A stretch of DNA of 64,000 nucleotides. It comes from a bacterium (lineage in GTDB: Bacteria; Verrucomicrobiota; Kiritimatiellia; CAIKKV01; CAITUY01). Every line of letters begins with the position of its first letter. Position 1 is the first letter of the stretch. Shown here piece by piece: positions 1 to 7,805 of the stretch. The translations under genes were made by a program, and so were the position numbers. Below the pieces are notes generated by a model. It had not been told where the DNA came from and made no database searches. It saw only the letters and a list, made by a program, of their open reading frames with translations. The stretch spans positions 1 through 64,000 of the forward strand of contig JBAXWB010000019.1 of the NCBI GenBank assembly GCA_037128595.1, written 5' to 3'.

Positions 1-39
1 AGACTTTGTCCCGTCTTTTCCTTGGGGATAAGCGCAGGG

Positions 40-151
40 CTTGACGCCGCTTTTCCAAAGCCTGGCTTGACAGGCGGTATCTCGTGCAGGGATGCTCGAT
101 TGATCGAAGAACGGCGCGTCAAGCCGCGCCGAAGAAAAGCGGCTCAAGCCG
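40..151. repeat. Cluster of GC-rich palindromes (REP-like)
   Basis: Noncoding DNA left of the tRNA fragment. It holds a perfect 7-bp stem CGGCGCG/CGCGCCG (112-118 with 125-131, 6-nt loop TCAAGC). A near-perfect long inverted repeat pairs GCTTGACGCCGCTTTTC (about 40-56) with GAAAAGCGGCTCAAGC (about 136-151). The core TCAAGC/GCTTGA occurs four times. This looks like an extragenic repetitive palindromic element. That it recurs elsewhere in the genome is inference. The rest of 1-218 shows no gene; short direct repeats of ACTCGGAACT lie at about 179-209. Confidence 0.5.
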
Positions 152-218
152 CCGCACTCCAAACAGAGGCCATCTTGACTCGGAACTCGCAACCCGAAAC
201 TCGGAACTGATTTAAAGG

Positions 219-278
219 TGGTGCCGGAGCACGGACTTGAACCGTGATACCCGTGAAGGTGGTAGATTTTGAGTCTAC
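219..278 (-). tRNA. 3' fragment of tRNA-Leu(CAA), attachment-site scar
   Basis: Read on the minus strand, the sequence contains an anticodon arm (GTAGA-CTCAAAA-TCTAC, anticodon CAA), a class II variable region, a T arm (CACGG-TTCAAGT-CCGTG), the 3' acceptor strand CTCCGGC, discriminator A and an encoded CCA. The D arm and the 5' acceptor strand are absent: the DNA beyond 278 is AT-rich and does not pair. It is therefore a partial copy, as left at one end of an element that integrated into a tRNA-Leu gene. The integrase gene begins 130 bp further in, which supports this reading. The intact tRNA should be at the other end of the element, outside this window. Confidence 0.85.
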
Positions 279-406
279 TTTTTTGCGTGTTTTTGCTAAT
301 ATTTATCGATAATGGTTATTTTGTGATTGCTTTGTGAATTGCCATGCCTTAGTATTAGGGCTGAGTTAAGCGGCATTGAGCGAAATACGGCAATCGGAGA
401 GTAACC

Positions 407-1759
407 ATGAAACATCGAACAGGGCACATATTTAAAAGAGCTAACAGTAATACTTTTTATTTGCGGTATGTCATTAATGGCAAGGTCATGCAGCAGGCCT
501 TGTATAACGACAACGGCGAAGCGATTACCTCGGCCAAGGATGCGGAACAGGCCCGGGTAAAGATCATGTCCCCCTTCACGGTGGCGGATGAAGCCGGGGC
601 GCTGGAAAACGTCAAGGCTAAACTGGAAGGCCGGCGGCACGAACTGGAGGTCATTGATGAACAGCGCAACCCCGCCCTGCCCCTCCAGCAAGCTTGGGGC
701 ACCTTTATCAAGTCTCACAACCGGCCTGACACCGGTACAGCCACGTTGAGGGTTTATGCCCTGACTTGGGGGCGTTTCTTAAAGTGGATAACTGGCGCAT
801 ACCCGGATGTGAAGACATTACGGGCCGTGACACCGGAGATCGCGGGAGAGTATGCCGCCCATTTGACCGCTGAAAAACTGAGCCCAAACACGTTCAACAA
901 ATACATGAACCTGCTGAGCCTCGTTTTCCGGACTGTTGCCGAGAAAGCACGCCTGACGAAAAATCCCTGGGAAGATATTCAACGGAAACGACTGGTGACT
1001 CATGGTCGCCGGGAACTTACCATCGCGGAACTCCGTGCGGTTTGCACAAAAGCTACCGGGGATTTGCGTCTCATGGTGGCTATTGGGCTCTACACAGGGC
1101 TACGACTGGGCGATTGCGCCACCTTGCGCTGGGCCGAAGTTGACCTTGCGCGCGGCATCATCCTCCGGATCCCCAATAAAACAGGACGACGTAGCCAGAA
1201 ACCCGTTATGGTGCCGATCCATCAAACCTTGCGCGCCCTGCTGGAGGAGGAGCCCAAGAGTGACAGAACCGAATACGTCTTGCCCCGTATTGCCGCCGAC
1301 TACGCGCGGCATCACAGTTATGTGACGGATCGCATGCAAGCCCTGTTCAAGAAGTGCGAAATACAGACAACGCGGGCTGTAGAATGTCAGAAAATGGCGC
1401 AAGTTGAAGTTGGGTTTCATTCCCTGCGGCATTCATTTGTCTCCCTCTGCCGGGAGGCCAATGCACCGCTGGCGGTTGTTGAAGCGATTGTTGGTCACAG
1501 CAATCCTGCCATGACCCGGCATTACACCCATACCGGGGAAGCCGCCGCCATCGCGGCGGTGGCGGGACTGCCGTCCATTATGACTGAGGAGGAACCCAAA
1601 GCCCTCCCCCCGGCACCAGCGCCTCGCCTGGTGGATGCTGATGCCGTTCTGACAATATTTGAAGGGGCAAATTCAAAGAACTGGCAATCCAAGGTGGCTG
1701 AATTGCATGTTTTGGCTGAAAAGATAAGCCGCAGCGACGGGCAGAGCAACGCATCGTGA
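407..1759 (+). CDS. Tyrosine recombinase / phage-type integrase
   Basis: A 450-aa site-specific recombinase. The N-terminal half (about 95-185) matches a SAM-like core-binding domain; the C-terminal half (about 200-380) is the catalytic domain. The catalytic set is visible: Arg233 in TGLRLGD, His338 and Arg341 in HSLRHSF, His364 in VGHSN and the nucleophile Tyr373 in RHYTH. A tail of about 75 residues follows the Tyr. The start is preceded by GGAGAG. The gene lies next to the tRNA-Leu fragment, so it probably catalysed integration into the 3' half of that tRNA. All key residues are present, so it may still be active. No excisionase is recognised nearby. Confidence 0.93.
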   Translation: MKHRTGHIFKRANSNTFYLRYVINGKVMQQALYNDNGEAITSAKDAEQARVKIMSPFTVADEAGALENVKAKLEGRRHELEVIDEQRNPALPLQQAWGTFIKSHNRPDTGTATLRVYALTWGRFLKWITGAYPDVKTLRAVTPEIAGEYAAHLTAEKLSPNTFNKYMNLLSLVFRTVAEKARLTKNPWEDIQRKRLVTHGRRELTIAELRAVCTKATGDLRLMVAIGLYTGLRLGDCATLRWAEVDLARGIILRIPNKTGRRSQKPVMVPIHQTLRALLEEEPKSDRTEYVLPRIAADYARHHSYVTDRMQALFKKCEIQTTRAVECQKMAQVEVGFHSLRHSFVSLCREANAPLAVVEAIVGHSNPAMTRHYTHTGEAAAIAAVAGLPSIMTEEEPKALPPAPAPRLVDADAVLTIFEGANSKNWQSKVAELHVLAEKISRSDGQSNAS

Positions 1760-1838
1760 GTTCGTGTCTACGACTGTTCGTGTCTACAACTTGACCGCTC
1801 GTATTCGGAATATTACGTTTTTAGGGAGGACTCAGATC

Positions 1839-1988
1839 ATGACGACCAAAACTTTGCGTTTATCAGACCACATGCTGGATGCTGTGCGGGAACTCGGCAC
1901 CGCCGAACATATTGAGGAGGCCACCGGTAACACTGGCATGGATGACACCCTAGCGTCTTTGCGATCTCTTCAGAAGAGTAACCGCTGA
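1839..1988 (+). CDS. Small hypothetical protein (49 aa)
   Basis: A short ORF 79 bp after the integrase gene with a strong Shine-Dalgarno AGGGAGGA at 1823-1830, so this ATG is preferred over a longer in-frame start at 1764. The predicted protein begins MTTKTLRLSDHMLDAVREL, which resembles the N-terminal strand and helix of ribbon-helix-helix proteins. It is too short and divergent for a firm assignment. A small regulator or antitoxin-like protein carried with the integrase is possible; a decayed gene is equally possible. Confidence 0.4.
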   Translation: MTTKTLRLSDHMLDAVRELGTAEHIEEATGNTGMDDTLASLRSLQKSNR

Positions 1989-2009
1989 ACAGGGTTACCT
2001 CCATAATCC

Positions 2010-2183
2010 TTAGCCTAGGATCGCATCCTTGCAGGCCTTGGCCACGCGGAACTTCACCAGGCGTTTGGCCTTGATCTTGATCGTCTCGCCCTTCGCGGGG
2101 TTACGTCCCATGCGAGCCTTACGATTCACCAACACCAGTTTACCCAAGCCAGGAAGGGTGAAACTGTTCTTGGCATTCTTGTA
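2010..2183 (-). pseudogene. 3' fragment of an HU-family DNA-binding protein gene
   Basis: Minus-strand translation gives about 58 residues ending in an in-frame TAA, with no start codon upstream. It contains FTLPGLGKL, VNRKARMGRNPAKGE and KFRVAKACKDAILG. These are the beta-arm and C-terminal helix of HU/IHF-type histone-like proteins; GRNP is the conserved arm tip. A full-length family member has about 90-100 residues, so the N-terminal dimerisation half is missing. Homology stops near 2183 and the open frame meets a stop by 2214. It is a gene fragment left beside the integrase, probably by recombination at the element edge. Confidence 0.75.
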
Positions 2184-2357
2184 TGCCAAACAACCCGTCC
2201 AGAACGTAAAAACTTATGATGTTAAAAAGACGACGTCGCCATTGCGTTTCAGGCAGTAATTGAGGAAGATTATTCTATGTGCCATTTTGAAGTAGATTCT
2301 TTCGCTTTTTTGGATAAGTCAGTTGTCACGACCGCTGACCAGAAGGGAGAGCGGGTT
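2184..2357. other. Intergenic region, no gene seen
   Basis: A stretch between the HU fragment and the exported-protein gene. It contains an in-frame ATG at 2277 that would give the next protein a 27-residue extension without signal-peptide character. The GTG at 2358 with AGAAGGGAGA just upstream is the better start. No promoter is called with confidence. Confidence 0.4.
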
Positions 2358-3413
2358 GTGAAACAACTTAGAGCGCTGACTCTGACGGTGGCATGTGCCA
2401 TCGCGGCTGGGATGGCTGGCATACCTGATGTTTCAGCCTGCAATGTGCCGGTGTTTCGTTATGCTCTGGAACGTTGGCAGGCTGACACCTTTGACGTCAC
2501 ACTTTACCGCCAAGGACCCCTCCCAGCCGACAAACAAACCTCCGCGACCGTGCTTCAGGATGCGGCTGACCGAGGAGCCGCCAATTTAACTTTAAAAGTC
2601 GTCGAAGTATCCGGCCCGAACAATTTCCCCCTGCCATGGGTGAAGGTGGATTTCCAGGTTGGAAACGCGACTGAGATTCCGCCTGCGTGGCAGGGACCTT
2701 TTGACGCCGCAACTGGCCAACTGCTGCTGAATTCGCCGGCCCGCCGCGAACTAGTCCGCCGCCTAGTCAACGGCGACTCGGTTGTGTGGGTATTGCTCGA
2801 CGGCAATCCGGCGACCAAAAGCCTGCTCGACACTGAGTTTCGCAGACTTGAAAAGGAAATCGCCATCCCCGAAGTTGACCCAAACGATCCACGCACAGAA
2901 GGTAACCGCGCTCTGAAAGTCGCCTTTTCCGTGTTACCGGTCACGCGTGCTGACCCGGCTGAGACAGTCTTCATCGCCATGTTGTTCGGCATTGATTTAT
3001 CGCTGACCAACGCGACCGGGCCAGTGGTGTTTCCGGTCTATGGCCGCGGCCGTGTGCTCGCCGGGTTTGCAGGGAAGGATCTCAATGCCAGCACGATCTC
3101 AGGAGCGGCGTACTACGTTTGTGGCGCGTGTTCCTGCGAAGTCAAGGCACAGAAACCCGGCACAGACCTCCTGCTCTCGGTTAACTGGGATGAGGCTATC
3201 CCGCAGTGTGTCGTCACGGATCCTCCCCTGCCACCACTTGTCAGTCTGTCGTCACTCCCCCCGCTGGCGACAAGCGTAACGACGTCCGGCGTACCCGCGC
3301 CGGCACCGGTTTCACCCGGCGGATTGCGCCGCAATCTTTTCATCTCTCTGGCAGTTGTACTGGGGGTGGTCGCTGCCGGCACACTCGTCATCATGCGAAG
3401 GAACCGGTCATGA
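2358..3413 (+). CDS. Exported, C-terminally membrane-anchored protein of unknown function (CNVPVF type)
   Basis: About 351 aa from the GTG at 2358, chosen for its Shine-Dalgarno (AAGGGAGA) and because the protein then starts with a classical signal peptide (basic residues, then LTLTVACAIAAGMAG). The mature part opens with a Cys motif CNVPVFRYALERW. A second Cys cluster CGACSCEVK lies about three quarters along, followed by a Pro-rich linker. A C-terminal TM helix (LFISLAVVLGVVAAGTLVIM) ends in a basic RRNRS tail. The stop overlaps the ATG of the FtsX-like permease (ATGA), and the ABC ATPase follows. It is probably the extracytoplasmic partner of that transporter. I recall similar proteins in PVC bacteria but know no function. 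Confidence 0.8.
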   Translation: MKQLRALTLTVACAIAAGMAGIPDVSACNVPVFRYALERWQADTFDVTLYRQGPLPADKQTSATVLQDAADRGAANLTLKVVEVSGPNNFPLPWVKVDFQVGNATEIPPAWQGPFDAATGQLLLNSPARRELVRRLVNGDSVVWVLLDGNPATKSLLDTEFRRLEKEIAIPEVDPNDPRTEGNRALKVAFSVLPVTRADPAETVFIAMLFGIDLSLTNATGPVVFPVYGRGRVLAGFAGKDLNASTISGAAYYVCGACSCEVKAQKPGTDLLLSVNWDEAIPQCVVTDPPLPPLVSLSSLPPLATSVTTSGVPAPAPVSPGGLRRNLFISLAVVLGVVAAGTLVIMRRNRS

Positions 3414-4657
3414 CCCTCCTACACCTTATTCTCCGCGAGGTTGGGTGCCGCCAACTGAATTTCATGCTGGGCATTGTGTCAGTCGCTGTCGCTGTGGCAT
3501 GCCTAGTGTCTGAACTGACCGTCTTGAAGCGATATGACCTGCGCACCGAAGAGATCATTGCCGCCCGGTCTGCCGAGACGCAGTCTCGCATGGCCGGGCT
3601 TGAGGATGACTACCGGAAACTGACACTCAAGATGGGGTTCAATGTGCTGATTTTACCCAAGGATCAGAACTTGGGCGACCTGTACGCTGACGATTTCGCG
3701 GCGAAGTCCATGCCGGAGGACTATGCCGTGCGCCTCGCAAAAAGCCGCGTTGCCACGATCAACCACATTCTGCCCAGCCTTCAGCAGAAAATCAAATGGC
3801 CGGAGCGCAATCGCTCGATTCTCCTGATGGGCGTGCGCGGCGAGGTGTACCTGCAAAGCGCCAAACAGAAACCTCTGATCGAACCCGTCGCGACGGGTAC
3901 GATGCTCCTCGGCCATGAACTCGCCATAACCCTTCACCTCAAGGCCGGGGATGAAGCCGTGTTGATGGGGCGGATGTTCACGGTGGCAAAAATTAATCCC
4001 GAACGTGGCAACAAGGATGACATTACTGTCTGGGTCAATCTATCTGAGGCTCAGACCCTGCTGGGCAAACCCGGACTGATCAACGCGATTCTCGCGCTGG
4101 ACTGCACCTGTGACACCTTGGACCGGCTCGGAAAGATCCGCGTTGAGATCGCACGCATCCTGCCAGACACGCAGGTGATCGAGTTCGCCTCGCAAGCCGT
4201 TGCCCGTGCCGAAACAAGGCAGCGAGCGGCGTCCGAAGCCGCCGCCGCTATCGCCCAGGAAAGTGCTGGCCGCGCGAAACTGCGCGCGGAGAAGGAGTCC
4301 TTCGCCGCGGTTCTTGTGCCGGCAACGCTGGTCGGCGCCGCAATATGGATCGCGTTTCTAGCCCTAGGCAACGTTCGTGAACGGGCTGTCGAGATCGGCA
4401 TCCTGCGCGCCCTGGGACTGCGGTCATGGCAGATTCTCGTTCTCTTTCTAGCCCGGGCTCTGGTTACCGGATTCGTGGGGGCGGCGCTGGGGTTTGGCGC
4501 GGGGGTGCTCCTGACTGCCCCGGCGATGCCGACGTTCCAGTTGCCTTGGTTGCCAGTCGTGCTGGCGGTTGCTCCGATCCTGGCAGCCCTCGCGAGTTGG
4601 ATTCCAGCGATGCTTGCCGTAGGGCAGGATCCGGCGGTGGTATTGAGCAGGGAGTAG
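3410..4657 (+). CDS. FtsX/MacB-like ABC transporter permease
   Basis: A 415-aa permease whose ATG overlaps the preceding stop codon (ATGA). It has the FtsX/MacB layout: an N-terminal TM helix (about 18-38), a periplasmic region of about 250 residues, and three TM helices in the last 120 residues. The cytoplasmic loop VRERAVEIGILRALGL is the characteristic ATPase-coupling segment of this family. An Ala/Glu/Arg-rich helix precedes the second TM. In this family such permeases act as mechanotransmitters, extruding lipoproteins or peptides or activating cell-wall enzymes, rather than importing solutes. The partner ATPase starts 2 bp after this gene. The substrate is unknown. Confidence 0.9.
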   Translation: MTLLHLILREVGCRQLNFMLGIVSVAVAVACLVSELTVLKRYDLRTEEIIAARSAETQSRMAGLEDDYRKLTLKMGFNVLILPKDQNLGDLYADDFAAKSMPEDYAVRLAKSRVATINHILPSLQQKIKWPERNRSILLMGVRGEVYLQSAKQKPLIEPVATGTMLLGHELAITLHLKAGDEAVLMGRMFTVAKINPERGNKDDITVWVNLSEAQTLLGKPGLINAILALDCTCDTLDRLGKIRVEIARILPDTQVIEFASQAVARAETRQRAASEAAAAIAQESAGRAKLRAEKESFAAVLVPATLVGAAIWIAFLALGNVRERAVEIGILRALGLRSWQILVLFLARALVTGFVGAALGFGAGVLLTAPAMPTFQLPWLPVVLAVAPILAALASWIPAMLAVGQDPAVVLSRE

Positions 4658-4659
4658 GA

Positions 4660-5310
4660 ATGATTCTTGAAATATCAGATTTGAGTAAACGTTTTACCGG
4701 GCCGGCCGGTATGGTTAACGCCGTGAGCGGACTGTCACTGGTTCTTGCCGCTGGCGAGTTCGTCGCTGTTCAGGGGCCGAGCGGATGCGGCAAATCCACA
4801 CTTTTGCTGGCAGCCGGCGGATTGTTGCGACCCGATGGGGGCGGGGTTCGCGTGGCGGGGCAGGATCCGTATGCCATGCCTCCTGAGGCCCGGGCCGTGT
4901 TCCGGGCTGCGCACATTGGATTTGTCTTCCAGCAATTCCATCTAGTCCCGTACTTGAGTGTTCGGGATAATGTACTGGTCCCGACCCTTGCCCTGACGAT
5001 GCCGGACGCCAGGGTCCGGGTGACGGAATTGCTTGAGAAATTCAACCTAACCGATAGGCAACACCATTTGCCTGAACACTTAAGCGTCGGCGAACGTCAG
5101 CGGACTGCGCTGGTCCGTGCCCTGCTAAACCGGCCTCAACTTCTGCTCGCCGATGAGCCGACGGGAAATCTTGACCGCACCAACGCCGAAACGGTAATGG
5201 CGGCCCTGGCGGGCTTTGCAAAAACCGGCGGGGCTGTTCTGCTCGTGACTCACGACGACACCGCCGCCAGCCGTGCTGATCGGATTGTCCGGATTGAGAA
5301 AAAGCCTTAG
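4660..5310 (+). CDS. ABC transporter ATP-binding protein (LolD/MacB class)
   Basis: A 216-aa ATPase with Walker A GPSGCGKST (39-47), Q-loop FVFQQFHLVPYLS, signature LSVGERQR (141-148), Walker B LLLADEPTG (161-169) and H-loop LLVTHDD. The FQQFHLVPYLSVRDNV pattern and the length are typical of ATPases paired with FtsX-like permeases. The start two bases after the permease stop fixes it as the third gene of the 2358-5310 set. Its stop overlaps by 4 bp the stop of the convergent ModA-like gene. Confidence 0.93.
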   Translation: MILEISDLSKRFTGPAGMVNAVSGLSLVLAAGEFVAVQGPSGCGKSTLLLAAGGLLRPDGGGVRVAGQDPYAMPPEARAVFRAAHIGFVFQQFHLVPYLSVRDNVLVPTLALTMPDARVRVTELLEKFNLTDRQHHLPEHLSVGERQRTALVRALLNRPQLLLADEPTGNLDRTNAETVMAALAGFAKTGGAVLLVTHDDTAASRADRIVRIEKKP

Positions 5311-6056
5311 ATCACCCAGCCGTACTTCCGGTAGCATTGCTTGGATTCGGCGGTGGTCAGAAAGTCCATGAACTTCACCGCTTCGGCAGGATTTTTTGAG
5401 AACTTGAGCAACCCGATACACGTTCCCCGGTAAATACAATAGGCCGGAGGCAACTTCACAACCTCAATCCTTCCCGGGGCCAGGTGCGCAAAACTCGACC
5501 AGCCAAACGCACAGTCGATTTTGCCTTCGACCACAGCTTCAACAATCGCCACGCACCCATTGGCCTTGAATGTAATGTTACGGCGGATCGGCTCAATCAA
5601 TCCGGCCCGTCCACTCAAATCCTCCCACAGGCCCTTCAGGCAGTCCATGACCGAGATGGCCACCTTGACGCCTGGCCGCGCCATGTCTTTGAGGGTCGTG
5701 ATTCCGGCCGGGTTACCGGCTGGCACCACGATGGCTGATTCGCGGCAGGCGATGGTGCGCCGTTCTCCCTTTTTGACGATGCCACGCACCTCCCCGTCAT
5801 CAAGCAGGTATTCCGCACCGGCGATCGCCAAATCGTGAATTCCCTCCTCTGCAATTTCCACGAGAAAATCAGCATGCCCGCCGCCCTCCACCGCCTCTTC
5901 GGCCACGGGACTTGCGCAATGCCGGTTGCAGACGCTGATCTCCACATGTGTGCCGGTGTTCTGCTCAAAGAGAACCGCTGCTTCCCTGAGTGGTTCGGCG
6001 CACGCCCTTGCGGAAAAAACCCGGATTATTCTGTCATGGTTCATCGTGTTCATCAC
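5307..6056 (-). CDS. ModA-like substrate-binding protein without signal peptide, Cys-rich
   Basis: A 249-aa protein with the type II periplasmic-binding fold of molybdate/tungstate-binding proteins (segments such as RVFSARACAEPLREAAVLFEQ and SAIVVPAGNPAGITTLKDM). It has no signal peptide or lipobox: the N-terminus MMNTMNHDRIIRVFS goes straight into the first strand. It is unusually rich in Cys (about ten, including CNRHC). It is the last gene of the minus-strand ModABC-like set, 35 bp after the ATPase gene. A cytoplasmic sensor or metal-handling role is possible; a transported binding protein that lost its signal is the alternative. Confidence 0.72.
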   Translation of the reverse strand: MMNTMNHDRIIRVFSARACAEPLREAAVLFEQNTGTHVEISVCNRHCASPVAEEAVEGGGHADFLVEIAEEGIHDLAIAGAEYLLDDGEVRGIVKKGERRTIACRESAIVVPAGNPAGITTLKDMARPGVKVAISVMDCLKGLWEDLSGRAGLIEPIRRNITFKANGCVAIVEAVVEGKIDCAFGWSSFAHLAPGRIEVVKLPPAYCIYRGTCIGLLKFSKNPAEAVKFMDFLTTAESKQCYRKYGWVI

Positions 6057-6091
6057 TGTGGCCTATCTTGGTTTGAATCCAAATACCTCAC

Positions 6092-6727
6092 TCATGCCTT
6101 CACCGTTCCGTTCTCCAACCGCAACACCAAGTCGGCGAGCCGCACGGCATCGACCGGGTTATGCGTGATATGCAGCACGGTTGCACCGCTGTCCGTCTGA
6201 ACGCGTCGGAGCAGTGCGACCATGTCGTCACGCGTGTCCTCATCCACCGCGCAGAGCGGCTCATCGAGCAGCAGGATACCGGGCCGGAATGAAAGCGCGC
6301 GCCCCAGCGCGACGCGCTGGCGCTCCCCCCCGCTCAAGCCTAACGGCAGGCGGTGCAACAGCGGCTCAATATTCAGCAACTCAGCCAGTTCCTGAACCCG
6401 GGCCGCAATGCGGGCCTTTGGCTCGCGCCGGATGGCGAGTGCGAACGCCAGATGTTCGCGCACGGTCATACAGGAGAACAGGGCCCCGTCCTGGGGCACA
6501 TACCCTATGTTGCGCTCCGCCGGCCTGGCCCGGGTGACATCCACACCGCACAGTCTGACGCGTCCGGCACGCAAAGGACGAAGGCCGGCAATCGCCTCCA
6601 GAATGGTGGTTTTACCGGTTCCGGTGCGTCCCATCAGCACGGCATAACGGCCCGTAGGCACCGAAAACGTCACATCTTGTAACGTGAACGAGCCCTGCTG
6701 AACGGCAAGTTGTTCGACTGAAATCAT
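6092..6727 (-). CDS. ModC-like ABC transporter ATP-binding protein
   Basis: A 211-aa ATPase with Walker A GRTGTGKTT, Q-loop GYVPQDGALF, signature LSGGERQRVALGRAL, Walker B LLLDEP and H-loop LHITHNPVDA. The sequence resembles ATPases of molybdate/tungstate/sulfate importers. It stops after the nucleotide-binding domain and lacks the C-terminal TOBE regulatory domain usual in ModC. Its start overlaps the end of the permease gene by 4 bp, so the two are translationally coupled. Confidence 0.88.
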   Translation of the reverse strand: MISVEQLAVQQGSFTLQDVTFSVPTGRYAVLMGRTGTGKTTILEAIAGLRPLRAGRVRLCGVDVTRARPAERNIGYVPQDGALFSCMTVREHLAFALAIRREPKARIAARVQELAELLNIEPLLHRLPLGLSGGERQRVALGRALSFRPGILLLDEPLCAVDEDTRDDMVALLRRVQTDSGATVLHITHNPVDAVRLADLVLRLENGTVKA

Positions 6728-7596
6728 GAAAAAGGTCCCCCACCCGCCAGGCTGCGATCCATGGATTGCTGCAGCCCGAACGTGCGCGCCAGTGTTAACA
6801 CCACCAACGCCATGCCGATCATCAACAACGATACCGCGACAGCCGCTTCGATGTTGCCCACGCTCAGTTCCAGAAATACCGTGGTGGGCAAAACTTCCGT
6901 GCGCAACCGCGTGGCGCCGGCAAAAACGAGTATCGGGCCAAATTCACCGAGTGCCCGCGCCCACGCGAGCGTGGCGGCGGCCAACACGCCCCTACGAGCC
7001 TCCGGCAAGGCCACCCACCAGAACGCTGCCGCACGGTTGCACCCCAAGGTCAACGCCACCTGCTCCCGGCGGGTATCGATCTGTCCAAACGTCACGAGCA
7101 TCGTCCGCACGGCAAACGCGCACGCAACGGCGAATTGCGCCAGCACCACGCCTCCAGTCGAGTAGGTAAAAGGCACGACGCGCTCAATGGCTTTGCCAAC
7201 AGGCGTCTGGAACAGTATGAGCAGACTGAGTCCAATGACCAGCGGCGGCAACACGACGGGAATATCAAGGATACCATTGATGAGATTCTTGCCCGGAAAA
7301 TCAAACCGCGAGATCAGATAGGCGGTCGGCACGGCAACCCAAAGCGACAACAACGTGGTCAAGGTACAGGAAATCAGGCTCAACCGAATCGAAAATTGGA
7401 TATCAGGGCTGCGCAATGCCGCCAGTAGATGCCCCGGCGTGGTGAACGACAGGTCTGCAACCAGCATCGCCACGATCAGCACGATATAGACGCTGCTGAG
7501 TAACGCAAGACCCAGTAGAAATGGCCAGTCAGGGCCAGGACGCACTTTTAACGATGGAGGCTCACCAACTACATGATTCACGGGGTCTGACTCCAT
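6724..7596 (-). CDS. ModB/WtpB-like ABC transporter permease
   Basis: About 290 aa with six predicted TM segments and the EAA coupling loop (TLGCNRAAAFWWVALPEARRG). The region ALGEFGPILVFAGATR followed by TEVLPTTVFLELSVGNIEAA is highly characteristic of molybdate/tungstate permeases. The ATG at 7596 overlaps the ferredoxin gene by 19 bp. A GTG at 7632 would add 12 residues including CGYYCKPC. Neither has a good Shine-Dalgarno, so the start is uncertain. Confidence 0.88.
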   Translation of the reverse strand: MESDPVNHVVGEPPSLKVRPGPDWPFLLGLALLSSVYIVLIVAMLVADLSFTTPGHLLAALRSPDIQFSIRLSLISCTLTTLLSLWVAVPTAYLISRFDFPGKNLINGILDIPVVLPPLVIGLSLLILFQTPVGKAIERVVPFTYSTGGVVLAQFAVACAFAVRTMLVTFGQIDTRREQVALTLGCNRAAAFWWVALPEARRGVLAAATLAWARALGEFGPILVFAGATRLRTEVLPTTVFLELSVGNIEAAVAVSLLMIGMALVVLTLARTFGLQQSMDRSLAGGGPFS

Positions 7597-7805
7597 CGCG
7601 CATGGTTTACAATAATAGCCGCAGTAGGACACTCTTTTTCACACAAAGCGCAGCCGGTACACAGGTTGACCCGAACTGTAGGGCACAGGTCTCCCGAGTC
7701 CATCTTAAGCGCCACTGTGGGGCATACATCCACGCAAACAGCACAGGCAATACATTGCCCTCGATCGATTTGCAATAGTTCACCCGACTGGACGTTAGGA
7801 ATCAT
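7578..7805 (-). CDS. 2[4Fe-4S] ferredoxin-type protein
   Basis: About 75 aa from ATG 7805, with AGGAG 13 bp upstream (in-frame starts at 7829 and 7850 are alternatives). Two canonical CxxCxxCxxxCP clusters are visible: Cys18/21/24/28 and Cys49/52/55/59, plus an extra Cys41. This is a bacterial dicluster ferredoxin. Its position inside a ModABC-like transporter operon, overlapping genes on both sides, is unusual. A role in electron delivery to an enzyme that uses the imported oxyanion, or in reduction of the substrate, is inference only. Confidence 0.85.
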   Translation of the reverse strand: MIPNVQSGELLQIDRGQCIACAVCVDVCPTVALKMDSGDLCPTVRVNLCTGCALCEKECPTAAIIVNHARWSQTP

